NCBI RefSeq assembly: GCF_002776525.5
Contig: NC_045441.1
Coordinates: 129,372,218-129,436,217 of the forward strand
Source of the DNA: Piliocolobus tephrosceles
Lineage: Eukaryota; Chordata; Mammalia; Primates; Cercopithecidae
Reading direction: 5' to 3'
Length of the DNA stretch: 64,000 nucleotides
The translations under genes were made by a program, and so were the position numbers. The notes under the pieces are model-generated. The model did no database searches. It saw nothing but the letters and a program-made list of their open reading frames with translations, and had not been told where the DNA came from. Shown in pieces: positions 1 through 10,130 of the stretch. Every line of letters starts with the position of its first letter. The first letter of the stretch is position 1.

Positions 1-234
1 GCTAACATTGACTGGGGAGGACCCTCTGATGTTACAAAAGCCAAAAACGGCACACCCAGTCTGTTTCACGAACCTGATTTCCATCTAGGAAGTAAGTTCT
101 TGTTTCTCTTAAAATGCGACTCCCAGAACTGAACATCATAAATACTTCATTCCTAGGACCCTAAATGGTCCGATGGGGCCGTCACTTCCCCTTTTACTTT
201 CCAGCAACGTGACTTCCATCTTCCGTGGAAGTGG

Positions 235-355
235 GAAAGCACCTGATCTGGGGTCTCATTCCACTCCTGCCACTTAATGACCGAAGCCTCTTCAAGATTC
301 AGACTCTTTGGCTGTCAATGGGGGTAAACATACCCTGCCTATCACTGTGAATCAT
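235..355 (+). repeat. MIR SINE fragment
   Basis: The stretch resembles the MIR core: a lost-cysteine-free noncoding text running from a 'close to TGCCACTTA' core through a region like 'CTCTTTGGCTGTCAATGGGGGTAAA'-type MIR tail wording, that is, the usual 'tonsil' of MIR where cDNA reads CTCA-GTTT-CC-ATCTGTAAAATGGG in the consensus. It is diverged and has no visible A-tail or target duplication, as expected for this ancient family. Confidence 0.45.
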
Positions 356-1515
356 TCTGAAGGTCATATGCTCATACACCCGGTTTCCAGCAGTCTGGGG
401 AGATATGAGATCCCTTTGCACTGATACCCCATGTCACAATGATTCTGAGGCCCCAGATGAACGCAGGCCCTCAGCCCCAGCCCTGCAGAAGTATTCCCTG
501 GGTCTTTCAAGGAGTCCACAAAAGGGTCCCCCATATCTGTTGAACCAACTAGTCCCAGTCATCATTGTATCCTTCTTCTGGCCTGGCTTCTGTGGTTTGA
601 GGTCCACCAATAGGAGCCTTGGGGCCACTACCTCTAATAGCACAGTGCCCATGGGGCTGCCAGGCTCCAGGCCAGGGGTTCCGTCAGTGCCCTAGACCTC
701 TACACCCTGTGTGACTCAGCAGTGCTGATTCTGCGCACGGATGGAGAAAACGCACCTTCCACCCTCAGCCACTCCGTTATCTCCTACAAGCAACTTTCAG
801 CAACAACTCCCATGCCCTGCCAAAAAAACCACCACTGACAAAAACACCAGTTTCCACAGGAGTGAGCTCAGCTGTTCACACCTTCAGACAGTACCTCCCC
901 TGGACTCAGGACTGCCTCAGCCTGCATGCCTGATTAATACGCCCAAGCCAGAACTGTGAAGCCCCGCAGAAGGGAACAACAAGAGCGCAGCTAGGCCTTC
1001 ATGAAACCAAAGGACTTCACCTCCACAGTGAACTGAAACATCCACCTCCAAACCCAGAAAACTGCTGGCCACTTTCAAAAGACACCTCCTCCTCCCTCTC
1101 AGGAGCTGGCACTGGCCTAAGCCACCTCTGTCCACGTTGGAGGAGGAGGCCAGAGGGACCACCTAGGGAAAAAAAATAAAGGGTTCAGAGTCAAAAAATA
1201 CTGTTGATTGCAATGTGGCAGAGGTGCTAGGGCATTGGGGGAACACATAAGTTCAGAGAAAATCAGACAAATGTAAAAAAGAAGCTACCATTAAGTCCAG
1301 ACGGAGAAAAGGGTTGTTTAATCACAGAGTGTTGTCCTAGAACACTACATGGCTCAGAGGTGAACAGTTCACCTCCTTCTAATAATGTGAACAGTCGTCA
1401 TTTATTTCATAAAGTACTGGAATACAAGGATACAGAAGGGGGTATGGGAAGGAGAGCGTCTCCTCCGCTACCATGATTGGAAGTTAACAAGTAGTGTGCA
1501 AAGTCGAAAATCAAG
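356..1515. other. Single-copy stretch, no gene recognised
   Basis: No repeat family or exon is recognised here. The open frames in it (longest 96 codons at 405-695 on the plus strand) have no recognisable domain, and frames overlap on both strands, so they look like chance. No CpG enrichment or TATA-type promoter stands out. Confidence 0.5.
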
Positions 1516-1527
1516 AAATAGTAATGT

Positions 1528-1845
1528 GGCTGGACGTGGTGGCTCACGCCTGTAATTCCGGCACTTTGGGAGGCTGAGGCGAGTGGATCACCTGAGGTCA
1601 GGAGTTCGAGACCACCCTGGCCAACATGGTGGAACCACATCTCTACTAAAAATACAGAAATTAGCCAAGCATAGTGGTGCACTCTTGCAATCCCAGCTAC
1701 TTGGGGGGCTGAGGCAGGAGAATCACTTGAACCTGGGAGGCAGAGGTTACAGTGAGCTGAGGTTACCCCACTGTACTCTAGTCTGGGCAACAGAGTGAGA
1801 CTTCATCTCAAAAAAAAAAAAAAAAAAGAAAGAAAGAAAGAAAAT
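1528..1845 (+). mobile_element. AluS with target-site duplication
   Basis: Full-length dimeric Alu with an A-tail that has become A18 followed by a short GAAA run. AAATAGTAATGT flanks it on both sides (1516-1527 and 1846-1857), an exact 12-bp target duplication, so the insertion is intact and of intermediate age. Confidence 0.9.
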
Positions 1846-2068
1846 AAATAGTAATGTAAGCATATTGTTTAGAAAAATGGTAGAAAATACAAGAAAAATG
1901 GCTACAGAGTTGGCAGTGCCAACCTCCAGGAAGACAGCCTTGGGGAACAAAAGGCTGAGAGCAATTGTAATTTTTCATTATACTTTTTATGTATTTATTC
2001 TACTTTGCTATGTATAGCTATGTACATGTAGCATTCTGTTAGAGATAATTTCATATAAAACAGGTCCT

Positions 2069-2370
2069 GGCCAGGCCTGGTGGCTCACACCTGTAATCCC
2101 AACAATTTGGGAGGCCAAGGTGGGCAGATCACTTGAGCCCAAGAGTTTGAGACCAGCTTGGACAACATAGTGAGACCTCATCTCTTAAAAAAGTTTAAAA
2201 AGTTAGCCAGGCAGGTGGCGTGTGTCTGCAGTCCCAGCTACTCAGGAGCCTGGGAGGTAGAGGCAACAGTAAGTCATGATTGTGCCACTACACTCCAGTC
2301 TTTGTGACAGAGCAAGACCCTGTCTCAAAAAAAGAAAACAAAGAAAAAAGAAAAGGAAAATGAAAGAAAA
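2069..2370 (+). mobile_element. AluJ
   Basis: Old diverged dimeric Alu. A deletion in the right arm joins 'CTCAGGAGCC' directly to 'TGGGAGGTAGAGG'. The tail is a decayed A-rich tract with G interruptions. Confidence 0.85.
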
Positions 2371-2456
2371 CAGATTTTCTCAGCCTCTACAAAGGCAGGT
2401 TTCAAAAACCTCAGGGCTCTATCACAGTCAGGGCTATCATCAGATACGTGGCCACG

Positions 2457-3232
2457 TGTATTACTTTGCTAGAGCAAAGTAACAAAGTACTACAGACTGG
2501 GCAGCTTAAACAACAGCAAAGCATTGTCTCACAGTTCTGGAGGCTGGACGACCGAGATCCAGATGTCGGCAGGATGGGTTCTGTCTGAGGGCTGTGAGCG
2601 AGAATCTGTTCCGGGCCTCTCCCTGAGCTGTTGGTGGTTGCCAGCAATCTATGGGGTTCCTTGGCTTGTAGAAGTAGCACCTTGATCTCTGCCTTCATCT
2701 TCACATGCCATTCTCCCTGTGTGCATATCTGTGCTCAAATTTCCTTCTTTAGTTTTTATTTTTATTTTTGAGATGGGGTCTTACTCTGTTGCCCAGGCTG
2801 GGGTATAGTGGTGCAATCATAGCTCACTGTAGCCTTGAACTCCCTGGCTCAAGCAATCCTCCTACCTCAGCCTCCTGAGTAAGCTGGGACCACAGGCATA
2901 TGACACTGCACCTGGCTAGATTTTTAAAATGTTGTGTTTTCTGTAGAGATGGGGTCTCACTAGGTTGCCCAGACTGGTCTCAGACTCCTGGACCCAATCG
3001 ATCCTCCTACCTCAGCCTCCCAAAGTGCTAGGATTATAGGCAGGAGCCACTGCACCCGGCCTAATGGATCAGGAACCACCCTACTCCAGTAGGAACTCAT
3101 CTTAACTAATTACATGTGCAATGTTCGTATTTCTAAATAAGGTCACATTCTGAGGTACTGGGGGTAAGGACTTCAGCAATGTAGGGGGCAGTGGCAGTAG
3201 GAGGAACACAATTTAGCCCATCGAACCATTAA
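2457..3232 (-). mobile_element. MaLR LTR (MLT1-type), split by an AluJ
   Basis: The plus strand reads as the reverse complement of an MLT1-type LTR. Landmarks are 'AGTACTACAGACTGGGCAGC' and 'CTCACAGTTCTGGAGGCTGG' on the left, and 'AAGGTCACATTCTGAGGTAC' then 'ACACAATTTAGCCCATC' on the right. The two halves are separated by the AluJ at 2752-3061. No internal retroviral genes are present, so it is a solo LTR. Confidence 0.7.
2752..3061 (-). mobile_element. AluJ inserted in the MLT1-type LTR
   Basis: Reverse-oriented dimeric Alu with old-subfamily positions ('GCTCACTGTAGCCTTGAACT', 'GGGACCACAGGCATATGACA'). It splits the surrounding LTR and is therefore younger than it. Confidence 0.85.
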
Positions 3233-3581
3233 AACTGTGGAGTGTTATTATCACATACTGTAAAACAAATTGGCCATCCTGCAGGTCCTATGTCTCAGCA
3301 TGGCTAGCATGGCCTTCCTATAATACTGACAGGTACACTTGCTCCCAGAGCTCCCAATTCAACTCTGCGACAGCCCCAACTCTCTTCATTTCTCCCTGAA
3401 CACACACCCACTGAGAGGTACTCTTGCTCCCTCCCCTCAGCCCCCTCATTAACACCTGTCGCCCTGTGGTGCTACTGTGCCTATGTCCTGATTCCTTTGC
3501 ACAGATCCCTGCTCGCCAGATGAGCCTTATCCGATCTCCCTCTGCCACTGATCCAGCCAGTCCTTTCCAAAAGCTCCTTCT
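3233..3581. other. Single-copy stretch, nothing recognised
   Basis: No repeat consensus or exon is recognised. Two opposed open frames of 78 and 111 codons overlap here, which is typical of chance frames. Confidence 0.4.
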
Positions 3582-3589
3582 CCTTAGAT

Positions 3590-3815
3590 CAGGGGTGTCC
3601 GATCTTTTGGCTTCCCTGAGCCATACTGGACAAGAAGAATTGTCTTGGGCCACACACTAAATACACTAACAATAGCTGATGAACTAAAATAAATAAATAA
3701 AAATAAATCACACACAAAAAAGGCTCATGACATTTAAAGAAAGTTAACAGATTTGTGTTGGACCACGTTCGAAGCCGTCCTGGGCCGCAGGCAGCCCATG
3801 GGCTGGACAAGCTTG
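3590..3815 (+). mobile_element. Non-autonomous hAT-type DNA transposon
   Basis: A 226-bp element with imperfect terminal inverted repeats: it begins CAGGGGTGTCC and its last bases read CAAGCTTGTCCAGCCC on the other strand. It is flanked by an exact 8-bp duplication, CCTTAGAT (3582-3589 and 3816-3823), the size made by hAT transposases. It encodes no transposase, so it was mobilised in trans. Confidence 0.8.
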
Positions 3816-3894
3816 CCTTAGATAGATCGAGATCAGGAAGCCCCTAACTACCCCCATAATAGAACTTGTAAACTGAATCTCAGCACAAAAAGAT

Positions 3895-4125
3895 CATCCT
3901 CCAGTGGCTGAGTACACTAGAAGCCTGAGTCCTCTGCTCATGGGGCCACTTACTAGTTGGGTAATGGACAACTTAACCTCCCTGTGGCTGTTTCCCTACC
4001 TGTAAAGTGGGACTAATAATAGTAACCCATATCATAGGCTTACATGACATAAAGCATGTGAATCTCCTAGCACAGTGCCTAGAACACGGTAGGTATTCAA
4101 TACATACCATTTGTTACTAGTTTAC
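3895..4125 (+). repeat. MIR SINE
   Basis: A good MIR match. It carries the core 'CCACTTACTAGTTGGGTAAT', 'CTACCTGTAAAGTGGG', and the 3' LINE2-like end with 'GCACAGTGCCTAGAACACGG' and 'AGGTATTCAATA'. Confidence 0.85.
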
Positions 4126-4520
4126 TATTACCAGGTGTTACTGCTTGTTATCTTCTTTCATTGTATCATGTCCAGAGCAAAGCCTGGCCATGCTAGACCT
4201 CCAAACCGCCTTTGACTCAAAAGAGAGGCCCCCCCCTGGGCTGGGCATGGTAGCTCACACCTGTAATCCTAGCCCTTTGGAAGGTCAAGTTGGAAGGATC
4301 CCTTGAACCCGGGAGTTCAAGACCAGCCCGGGCAACACAAGAAGACCCTGTCTCTATTAAAAAAAAAAAAAAAAAAAAAGCTAGGCGCGGTGGCTCACAC
4401 CTGTAATCCCAACACTTTGGGAGGCCGAAGCGGGCGGATCACAAGGTCAGGAGTTCAAGACCAGCCTGACCAACATGATGAAACCCTGTCTCTACTAAAA
4501 ATATAAAAATTAGCCAGGTA

Positions 4521-4767
4521 GGCCGGGCGCGGTGGCTCAAGCCTGTAATCCCAGCACTTTGGGAGGCCGAGACGGGCGGATCACGAGGTCAGGAGATCGA
4601 GACCATCCTGGCCAACACGGTGAAACCCCGTCTCTATTAAAAATACAAAAACTAGCCGGGCGAGGTGGCGGGCGCCTGTAGTCCCAGCTACTCCGGAGGC
4701 TGAGGCAGGAGAATGGCATAAACCCGGGAGGCAGAGCTTGCAGTGAGCTGAGATCCGGCCACTGCAC
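4521..4767 (+). mobile_element. Inner AluY, cut by the assembly gap
   Basis: Low-divergence AluY starting GGCCGGGCGCGGTGGCTCA. It carries the Old World monkey type variants 'GGCGAGGTGGCGGGCGCC' and 'AGATCCGGCCACTGCAC', and runs straight into the N run. Its 3' end and tail are lost in the gap. Confidence 0.8.
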
Positions 4768-4867
4768 NNNNNNNNNNNNNNNNNNNNNNNNNNNNNNNNN
4801 NNNNNNNNNNNNNNNNNNNNNNNNNNNNNNNNNNNNNNNNNNNNNNNNNNNNNNNNNNNNNNNNNNN
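4768..4867. other. Assembly gap, exactly 100 N
   Basis: One hundred consecutive N between two Alu segments. The round number suggests a placeholder for a gap of unknown length, caused by collapse of near-identical Alu reads. Confidence 0.99.
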
Positions 4868-5224
4868 GAACCCGGGAGGAGGAGTTTGCAGTGAGCCCAG
4901 ATGACGCCATTGCACTCCACCCTGTGTGACAGAACGAGACTCCATCTCAAAATAAAATTTAAAAAAAATTAGCTGTGTGTGGCAGCAGGAGCCTGTAATC
5001 CCAGCTATTCAGGAGGCTGAAGCAGGAGAATCGCTTGAACCCAGGAGGCAGAGGTTGCAGGGAGCCTAGATTGTGCCACCACACTCCAGCCTGGGTGGTA
5101 AGACCGAAACTCTGTCTGGAAAAAAAAAAAGTGACAACAGTTCATTGCACATTTACCGTGTGCCAGACACTCATCTGTTTTGTGTGGTTTGACTCATTTA
5201 AATAAACCAATTAACTTTTAGAGA

Positions 5225-5375
5225 AGGAGCAGTTCAAGAAGGAAGGCTTTCAGTCACATAGCTGTGTGACCCTAGGCCTTCAGTTTATCTTCTATAAAGT
5301 GGGGACAATACCCACCTAATAGTTATTGTGAGGATTAAACGAGATAAATGTAGGTATAGCACTTTCACCCAAGGT
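5225..5375 (+). repeat. MIR SINE
   Basis: MIR core and tail: 'AGCTGTGTGACCCTAGGCC', 'TATAAAGTGGGGACAATA', then 'TGTGAGGATTAAACGAGATA'. Confidence 0.8.
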
Positions 5376-6180
5376 TTTCCAATGTCATTTCATAGGCATA
5401 AAGAATTGAATGATACATTTGAGAACTACGTACTGTATTAATGAAAAAATGAACAAACCAGGAAATGGAAAATTTTGAGATTTGTTTTGGCCTGTTTCAA
5501 TCTGCCCCTCAATATGTCCCTCCTGGTGGAGGTGACCTTGGACTGGCGCTTGACTCCCCATAGCCAGTCTCTGCTAAGCCCTGTCACCACATCAAAGGGG
5601 CCACCGAGACAACCTGAAGTCAGAGGAACCCCAATCCTGCCCACACTTCAAAGGGGCTCCTCTTCCGGAAGTTGTTACAGCATTCCTTTCAAGGAGGGTA
5701 AACAACGAAACAGCTCCAGGAGCTCACAGCTCGCTGCAGCTACATCAAACTGGCCTCCACGCTGGGACATGGAGCTCTCTGGAGCCCAAACAGCACACCC
5801 AATAATGAAAATGCCGCTCTGCCGAGAGCAAGTCGGCCCTGCTGCCTTCCCATTTCACCCTTACACTAATGAGCACCAGGAAGCGCCCCACCCAGGGCGC
5901 GCCCTCAATCAGCGTCTGGCCCTGAGCAGGTGGCACCCCTCTCTTCCTCTCTGCCCTCTGTCAAGACCACACCACGGCTGTTTTGATTGCTGGGCTTCCT
6001 CCCTTTAGTTTACATACGTGATCATTCCGTTTGACAATCGCAACCTGAAATACTCCTCTTCTGGGCTGGAGGTGGGGTTGGCGGTTGGGGGGTGGCGGAA
6101 GGAGGGCCCTCAAACAAAGACCCGCTTTCTCCTGAACAGGTGCCATGAGACCAACCTTTGACCTCCGGCTCCTTGGCCTC
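5376..6180. other. Single-copy DNA upstream of the CpG island
   Basis: No repeat is recognised. CpG density rises toward 6180. A 177-codon plus-strand frame (5475-6008) crosses it but shows no recognisable domain and no supporting splice pattern, so I do not call it a gene. Confidence 0.5.
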
Positions 6181-6792
6181 CAGGCGCGGGCCCTGGGCTG
6201 ATATGGCGGTGGACGTGCAGGGCAGCGGGCCCGCGCCCACCGGCTGGGGCCCAGTTTCTAGTAAGAGAGGGACAGAGACAGGCTGAGACCGGCTGGGGAG
6301 TTTTCCGGCGCTCAGCAATCGCCTAGGGGGGCGGCGCAGACGACAGACCCTTTTGTGGGCCCTCGGGTCCCCCCGTGGTACCCGCTGGCGCGCTCGTCCC
6401 CTGCCACCCCCAGATCTCCGTGCACTCCCCACCCCTGGGCGTTGGCACTGCCCCCCGGCGCGCTCTCGCCTCCCCCGGGCCCGGACCACCGCGCACTCCA
6501 TCCCGCAACGCGCGCATCCCCCGACCCCCGCGCGTCCACACCTCTGCGGCGCCCCGCGCCCCCGCAACCCCACACCGCGCCCGCCGGGCGGGGCCGGATG
6601 CGCAGACGTGCAGCACGTGCGCTGCGCAGCGATTGGCAGCGCCGCCCCCACCCCGCCCCGCCAGGGAACGGGCGTCCAGTGCGCGGCCGCGGCTGCTGGT
6701 CCCGCGGGCAGGGGCTGTCGGGGCGCGCGGGCTGGGCCGCGGGGGTCGCCGCCCGAAGTGACCGGGGATCAATGACAGCCCGATCGGGAAGG

Positions 6793-6884
6793 ATGGCGAC
6801 TTCCCTAGAGGGCCGATTATCTGGCTCAGAGCTGGGAGGCGTAGGGGCCGTAGGTGCTGCTCCTGCGGAGTGGAAATACTTTCT
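6793..6884 (+). CDS. Candidate first coding exon of an unidentified gene
   Basis: Inside the CpG island an ATG with a strong context (A at -3, G at +4) opens a frame of 30 codons plus two bases. It starts MATSLEGRLSGSELG and ends AEWKYF. The frame is followed directly by GTGAGT, a good splice donor, so the exon would end at 6884 in phase 2. Read through, the frame stops at once (TTTCTGTGA), which fits an exon end rather than a full gene. An in-frame upstream ATG lies at 6772. I do not recognise the protein and found no convincing second exon, so the continuation would lie across a long intron or beyond the window. It could instead be the 5' exon of a noncoding transcript. Confidence 0.35.
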
Positions 6885-7469
6885 GTGAGTGGTGCGCACG
6901 TGTTTCCACTTTATTTGGTTGTCAACTGGGACCCAGTGCACTTAAACTCCAGCGTTATTCGGGACCGAGCCAGGAGGCCACTGCACCCGTCAACCTGCGG
7001 GTGGCGAGAGAAGTTAGGAAGGGGACTGAATGACAAAAGTGACAGAGGCGCATCTCGCGTTCGTGGCCCGGGAAGTGATGCTCAGTTGTGGGTTGGGGAC
7101 CGGAAAGATGTCCATCGCGGTACTGGGCGATGAGGGGGCCGATTTGAGCAGAGGCTACTGTTTCCCGGCCCGGGACAGCTGCCGGGCGTGGAGGATCTGC
7201 AGGCGCGCGGCCGGGACACGCAGGGAGCGCGCAGGGAGCGGCGGGGCTTCCCGGCCGCTTCGGGGACATGGGCAGGAAAGGGCACACAACCGTAAGTGAC
7301 TCTCAGCTGTGAACCTCGGCTGAGACTGCCTCGCCTCATCCCAGCAGCAGCCAGCCAATGAAAAATAGGCTGAGGGTGTTCCCGAGCCAATGGAAGCCCG
7401 CGGGGCGTGAGGACTTGCCACTAGAAACGTTTATGGTGTCCCGGCCCGGAGCCTTCTGTGTGTTTGTTC

Positions 7470-7488
7470 GGGGGGGGGGGGGGGGGGG
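7470..7488 (+). repeat. Run of 19 G
   Basis: An uninterrupted G19 homopolymer at the downstream edge of the CpG island. Runs this long are rare in primate DNA, can form stacked four-stranded structures, and are prone to length errors in sequencing. Confidence 0.9.
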
Positions 7489-7490
7489 CG

Positions 7491-8369
7491 TCTTTCCAGC
7501 AGCCCAGGACAGGTGTGTGCCTAGGCGGATTAGAGCGCCTGCTGTTTGTAAGGCCCCTGCCGTGGCGGGTGGAGGGGGAAGGGAGGACAGGAGGAGGATA
7601 GAGGTGAAGTATCTAGGAGCTGGCGAAGGGTTTCTCCCGCTTTCTGTGTCCTGCGTTACTTTCCTTTCTGTTAACCGTGGTCTTCCCTTTGTGTCGCGCT
7701 TGATCGTTTCTAAATTGCCTTCCCATGCGTTACTTTACCCAGCCATCACTGTAACCCACAAGATAGGTTTGATTACTCATTTTACCAGCAGGGGAAGTGA
7801 GGCTCAGGTAAGTTAAATCCTATGCACATAGTGGCACAGCTGCTTAGTACAGGTTTGGGACTGGAACTCAGGTGCCCCGACGACAAATCTAGGGCTCTTT
7901 AAATACTTCAAAGGAAGGAAACCAGGTGTGTTTTATGATCCTGGTGCCAAGGGCACACCCAGTGATTAAAATGAAATCCAGAAAGACTGGGTGAGTTTTA
8001 TTTCCCCTCAGTCACGCTCTTTCAGGTTGAACCTTTGCAACACAGGTTTGCTCTGCTCCTACGCACCATGCCTTAAGATTAAGAGAGTCCACTGACTGCC
8101 AGAAAAGCCAGAAGTAAAAAATAGAATGTGTGTAGGGGCGGGCGGGTTACTTAGTGAGCATTTCCTCCTTACCCACACCCTCAGGCCAGCTTGAGACCCG
8201 CCGTCCTCTCTCATGTTGATCCCCCACCTGCAGATACTGTTTCCTGTTCCATAGACTGGGCTCGGCCTGCCTAAAACAGGCTGCACCCAAGAAGCCTGTA
8301 CCTCCACCACTGCCATTATCCCAGCCACGAGGAAATAAACACCTCCCTACCCGCCCCTGCACGGCTACT
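7491..8369. other. Mostly single-copy stretch
   Basis: GC content falls quickly after 7600. Apart from a MIR at 7740-7860 no repeat or exon is recognised. An ATTTA-type run (TTTA repeats) at 8369-8391 starts the tail of the next Alu. Confidence 0.5.
7740..7860 (-). repeat. MIR SINE
   Basis: Reverse-complement MIR: 'CATTTTACCAGCAGGGGAAG', 'TGAGGCTCAGGTAAGTTAAA', 'CACAGCTGCTTAGTACAGG' and 'GGACTGGAACTCAGGT'. Confidence 0.75.
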
Positions 8370-8663
8370 ATTTATTTATTTATTTATTTACTGAGTCTCG
8401 CTCTGTCACCTGGGCTGGAGTGTTGCAATCTTGGCTCACTGCAACCTCCTTCTCCCGGGTTCAAGCGATTCTCCTGCCTCAGGCTTCCAAGTAGCTGGGA
8501 CTGCAGGCACCGGCCGCCACACCGGGCTAATTTTTGTATGTTTAGTAGAGACGGGGTTTCACCATGTTGGCCAGGCTGGTCTCGAACTCCTGACCTCAGG
8601 TGATCCTCCCACCTCGGCCTCCCAACGTGCTGGGTTTACAGTCATGAACCACTGAGCCCGGCC
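8370..8663 (-). mobile_element. AluS, tail turned into a TTTA repeat
   Basis: Full-length reverse Alu ending in 'TGAGCCCGGCC'. Its A-tail has evolved into a (TTTA) microsatellite. A short repeat GGCTAC flanks both ends. Confidence 0.88.
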
Positions 8664-8769
8664 AAGGCTACAACGTTTTTAATAGGAGTGTTGCTCCTAG
8701 AGGATTTGTCAGTTGGGGCCTTGCTGTGTCTCTGCTATGGTCCCTGATGAAGTCTCTGGATCTTTTCAG

Positions 8770-8955
8770 CAAAGCAGATGATGCTCAGTGGTTCCCAGGG
8801 CTGAATGCCCATCACAGTCATCTGTCAAGCCTTTTAAAAATACACATCACTGAGCACATCTCTGGATTGGGATTCAGCAGGTTTGGGGCACGTGTTATGT
8901 TTTTTGTTTTAAATACTCAAGTGATTTAGATGACCAGTCAGATTTGAAACCCACA
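8770..8955 (+). mobile_element. hAT-Charlie type fragment (MER5/MER20-like)
   Basis: Begins CAGTGGTTCCCAGGGCTG, close to the CAGTGGTTCTCAA terminus of the MER5/MER20 group, and contains 'GGGATTCAGCAGGTTTGGGG', typical of these elements. It is strongly decayed and noncoding. Confidence 0.55.
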
Positions 8956-9324
8956 GATATAAAATGACTTCCATCTGAAAAGTCTGAAATAACTCAAAGC
9001 TGAAATTGGAGGCTTTTTGGTCAGATGGGAACCTGTCACTCAGAGGTCCATCATGCCTAAGAATGTGAAGAATGACAACTCTATTCATAAGAGGGCCCAA
9101 AAGGGAACTAAAATGCTTTGTGGTAGGAATATCCTATGCTGAGTAATCTAGGACCTTAGGGGAATATAGGGTTAGGGAACTGATACTGGGTGTGAACTGA
9201 TTTTATTTTCACTAAAATAAAACTAAGAAATCGGCACTCAAAGTCAATGGCTTACATCCTACACAACTTGTATTCCTATCAATGGATGCTGTTTGCTTTG
9301 TTTTCATTTATCAGCCCTTGCTTT
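8956..9324. other. No feature recognised
   Basis: AT-rich DNA without a clear repeat match or exon signature. Short open frames only. Confidence 0.4.
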
Positions 9325-9545
9325 CTAGACCTGCGCTGTCCGGTACATTAGCCACTAGCCACATGGGGCTATTGAACACTTGAAGACTGGCTAGTCCAAG
9401 TTGAGATGTGTTGTATGTGTCAAACAAACATTAGACTTCAAAGACTCGGTAAGGAAAAAATGTAATCATTAATACTTTCAACATTGATTATGTATTAAAA
9501 TATTTTGGATCCGTTGGGTTAAGTCAAATACATTATTACAATTAA
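9325..9545 (+). mobile_element. hAT-type DNA transposon relic
   Basis: Contains 'GCGCTGTCCGGTACATTAGC' and 'CACTAGCCACATGGGGCTAT', the start of a common short inverted-repeat element family. The 3' inverted half is eroded or overrun by the pyrimidine microsatellite that follows. Confidence 0.45.
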
Positions 9546-9559
9546 TTTCAGCTTTTTCT

Positions 9560-9856
9560 CTCTTCTTTGTTTTCTTTCTTTCTTTCTCTTTCTTTTTTTC
9601 TCTTTCCTTCCCTCCCTTCTTTCCCTCCCTCCCTTTCTTTCTCTTTCCTTCCTTCCCTTCTCCCTCTCTCTTTCTTTCTCTCTCTCCCTCTTTCTTTCTT
9701 TTTGTTCCTTCCTTTCTTTTTCTTTCTTTCTTCTTTCTTTCTTTCTCTCTCTTTCTTTCTTTCTCTCTCTTTCTTTCTTTCTCTCTCTTTCCTTCCCTCC
9801 CTCCCTTCCTTCCTTCCTTCCTTCCTCTCTTTCCTTCTCTTCTCTTCTCTTTTTTC
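9560..9856 (+). repeat. Pyrimidine microsatellite (CTTT/CCTT/CTCT mixed)
   Basis: About 300 bp of almost pure pyrimidine on the plus strand, built from shifting TTTC, TTCC and CTCT units. It abuts the tail side of the following reverse AluJ and probably grew from that A-tail. The long lysine/arginine/glutamate frame on the opposite strand is only a reading of this repeat. Confidence 0.95.
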
Positions 9857-10130
9857 TTCATCTCACTGTCTCCCAGGCTGAAGTGCAGTGACACCATCAT
9901 AGCTCACTATAGCCAGGAATTCCTGGGCTCCAGTGATCCTCCCGTCTCAGGCTCCCAAGCAGCTAGGACTACAGGCATGCCCCACCATCCCCTGGCTAAT
10001 TTTTTTTTTTTTAGAGGTGGGGGTCTCATTATGTTGCCCAAGGTGGCCTCAAACTCCTGGCCTCAAGCAGTCCTCCCACCTCACCCTCCTTAATAGCTTG
10101 GACTATAGGCGTGAGCCACCATGCCCCAGC
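9857..10130 (-). mobile_element. AluJ
   Basis: Reverse diverged Alu: 'CACCATCATAGCTCACTATA' on the right arm, 'GTGAGCCACCATGCCCCAGC' at the end. Confidence 0.8.

Larger units (their letters stand above)
4380..4947 (+). mobile_element. Middle Alu (AluS-type), split by an AluY
   Basis: The left arm at 4380-4520 ends at 'AATTAGCCAGGTA'. The right arm resumes after the gap at 4868 and reaches its A-rich end near 4947. A younger AluY and the N run sit between them. Confidence 0.7.
4238..5131 (+). mobile_element. Outer AluJ of a three-level Alu nest
   Basis: The left arm runs from 4238 to the A-rich linker near 4359-4379, and the right arm resumes at about 4948 ('AATTAGCTGTGTGTGGCAGC') and ends with an A-tail at about 5131. 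The interval between is a later Alu that landed in the central A-rich linker. Divergence is high, as in AluJ. Confidence 0.75.
6181..7490. promoter_or_regulatory. CpG island, probable promoter
   Basis: About 1.3 kb of GC-rich DNA with frequent CpG, in contrast to the AT-richer CpG-poor flanks. It has an inverted CCAAT box (GCGATTGGCAG near 6628), CCAAT on the plus strand near 7354 and 7386, and GGGCGGGGC / CCCGCCCC Sp1-type motifs near 6587 and 6650. No TATA box is evident, as usual for CpG-island promoters with dispersed start sites. Both directions could be served. It is the only strong promoter-like block in the window and probably marks the 5' end of a broadly expressed gene. Confidence 0.75.

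Noticed and set aside
5475..6008. 177-codon frame upstream of the CpG island
   Set aside because: No domain, weak start context and an overlapping opposite frame. Nothing distinguishes it from chance.
6022..6941. Long overlapping frames (128-209 codons) in five frames of the CpG island
   Set aside because: GC-rich DNA has few stop codons. The frames overlap on both strands and show no domain. Only the 6793-6884 exon with its splice donor was kept as a candidate.
9478..9900. 140-codon lysine/arginine/glutamate-rich frame on the minus strand
   Set aside because: It is the reading of the pyrimidine microsatellite on the opposite strand.
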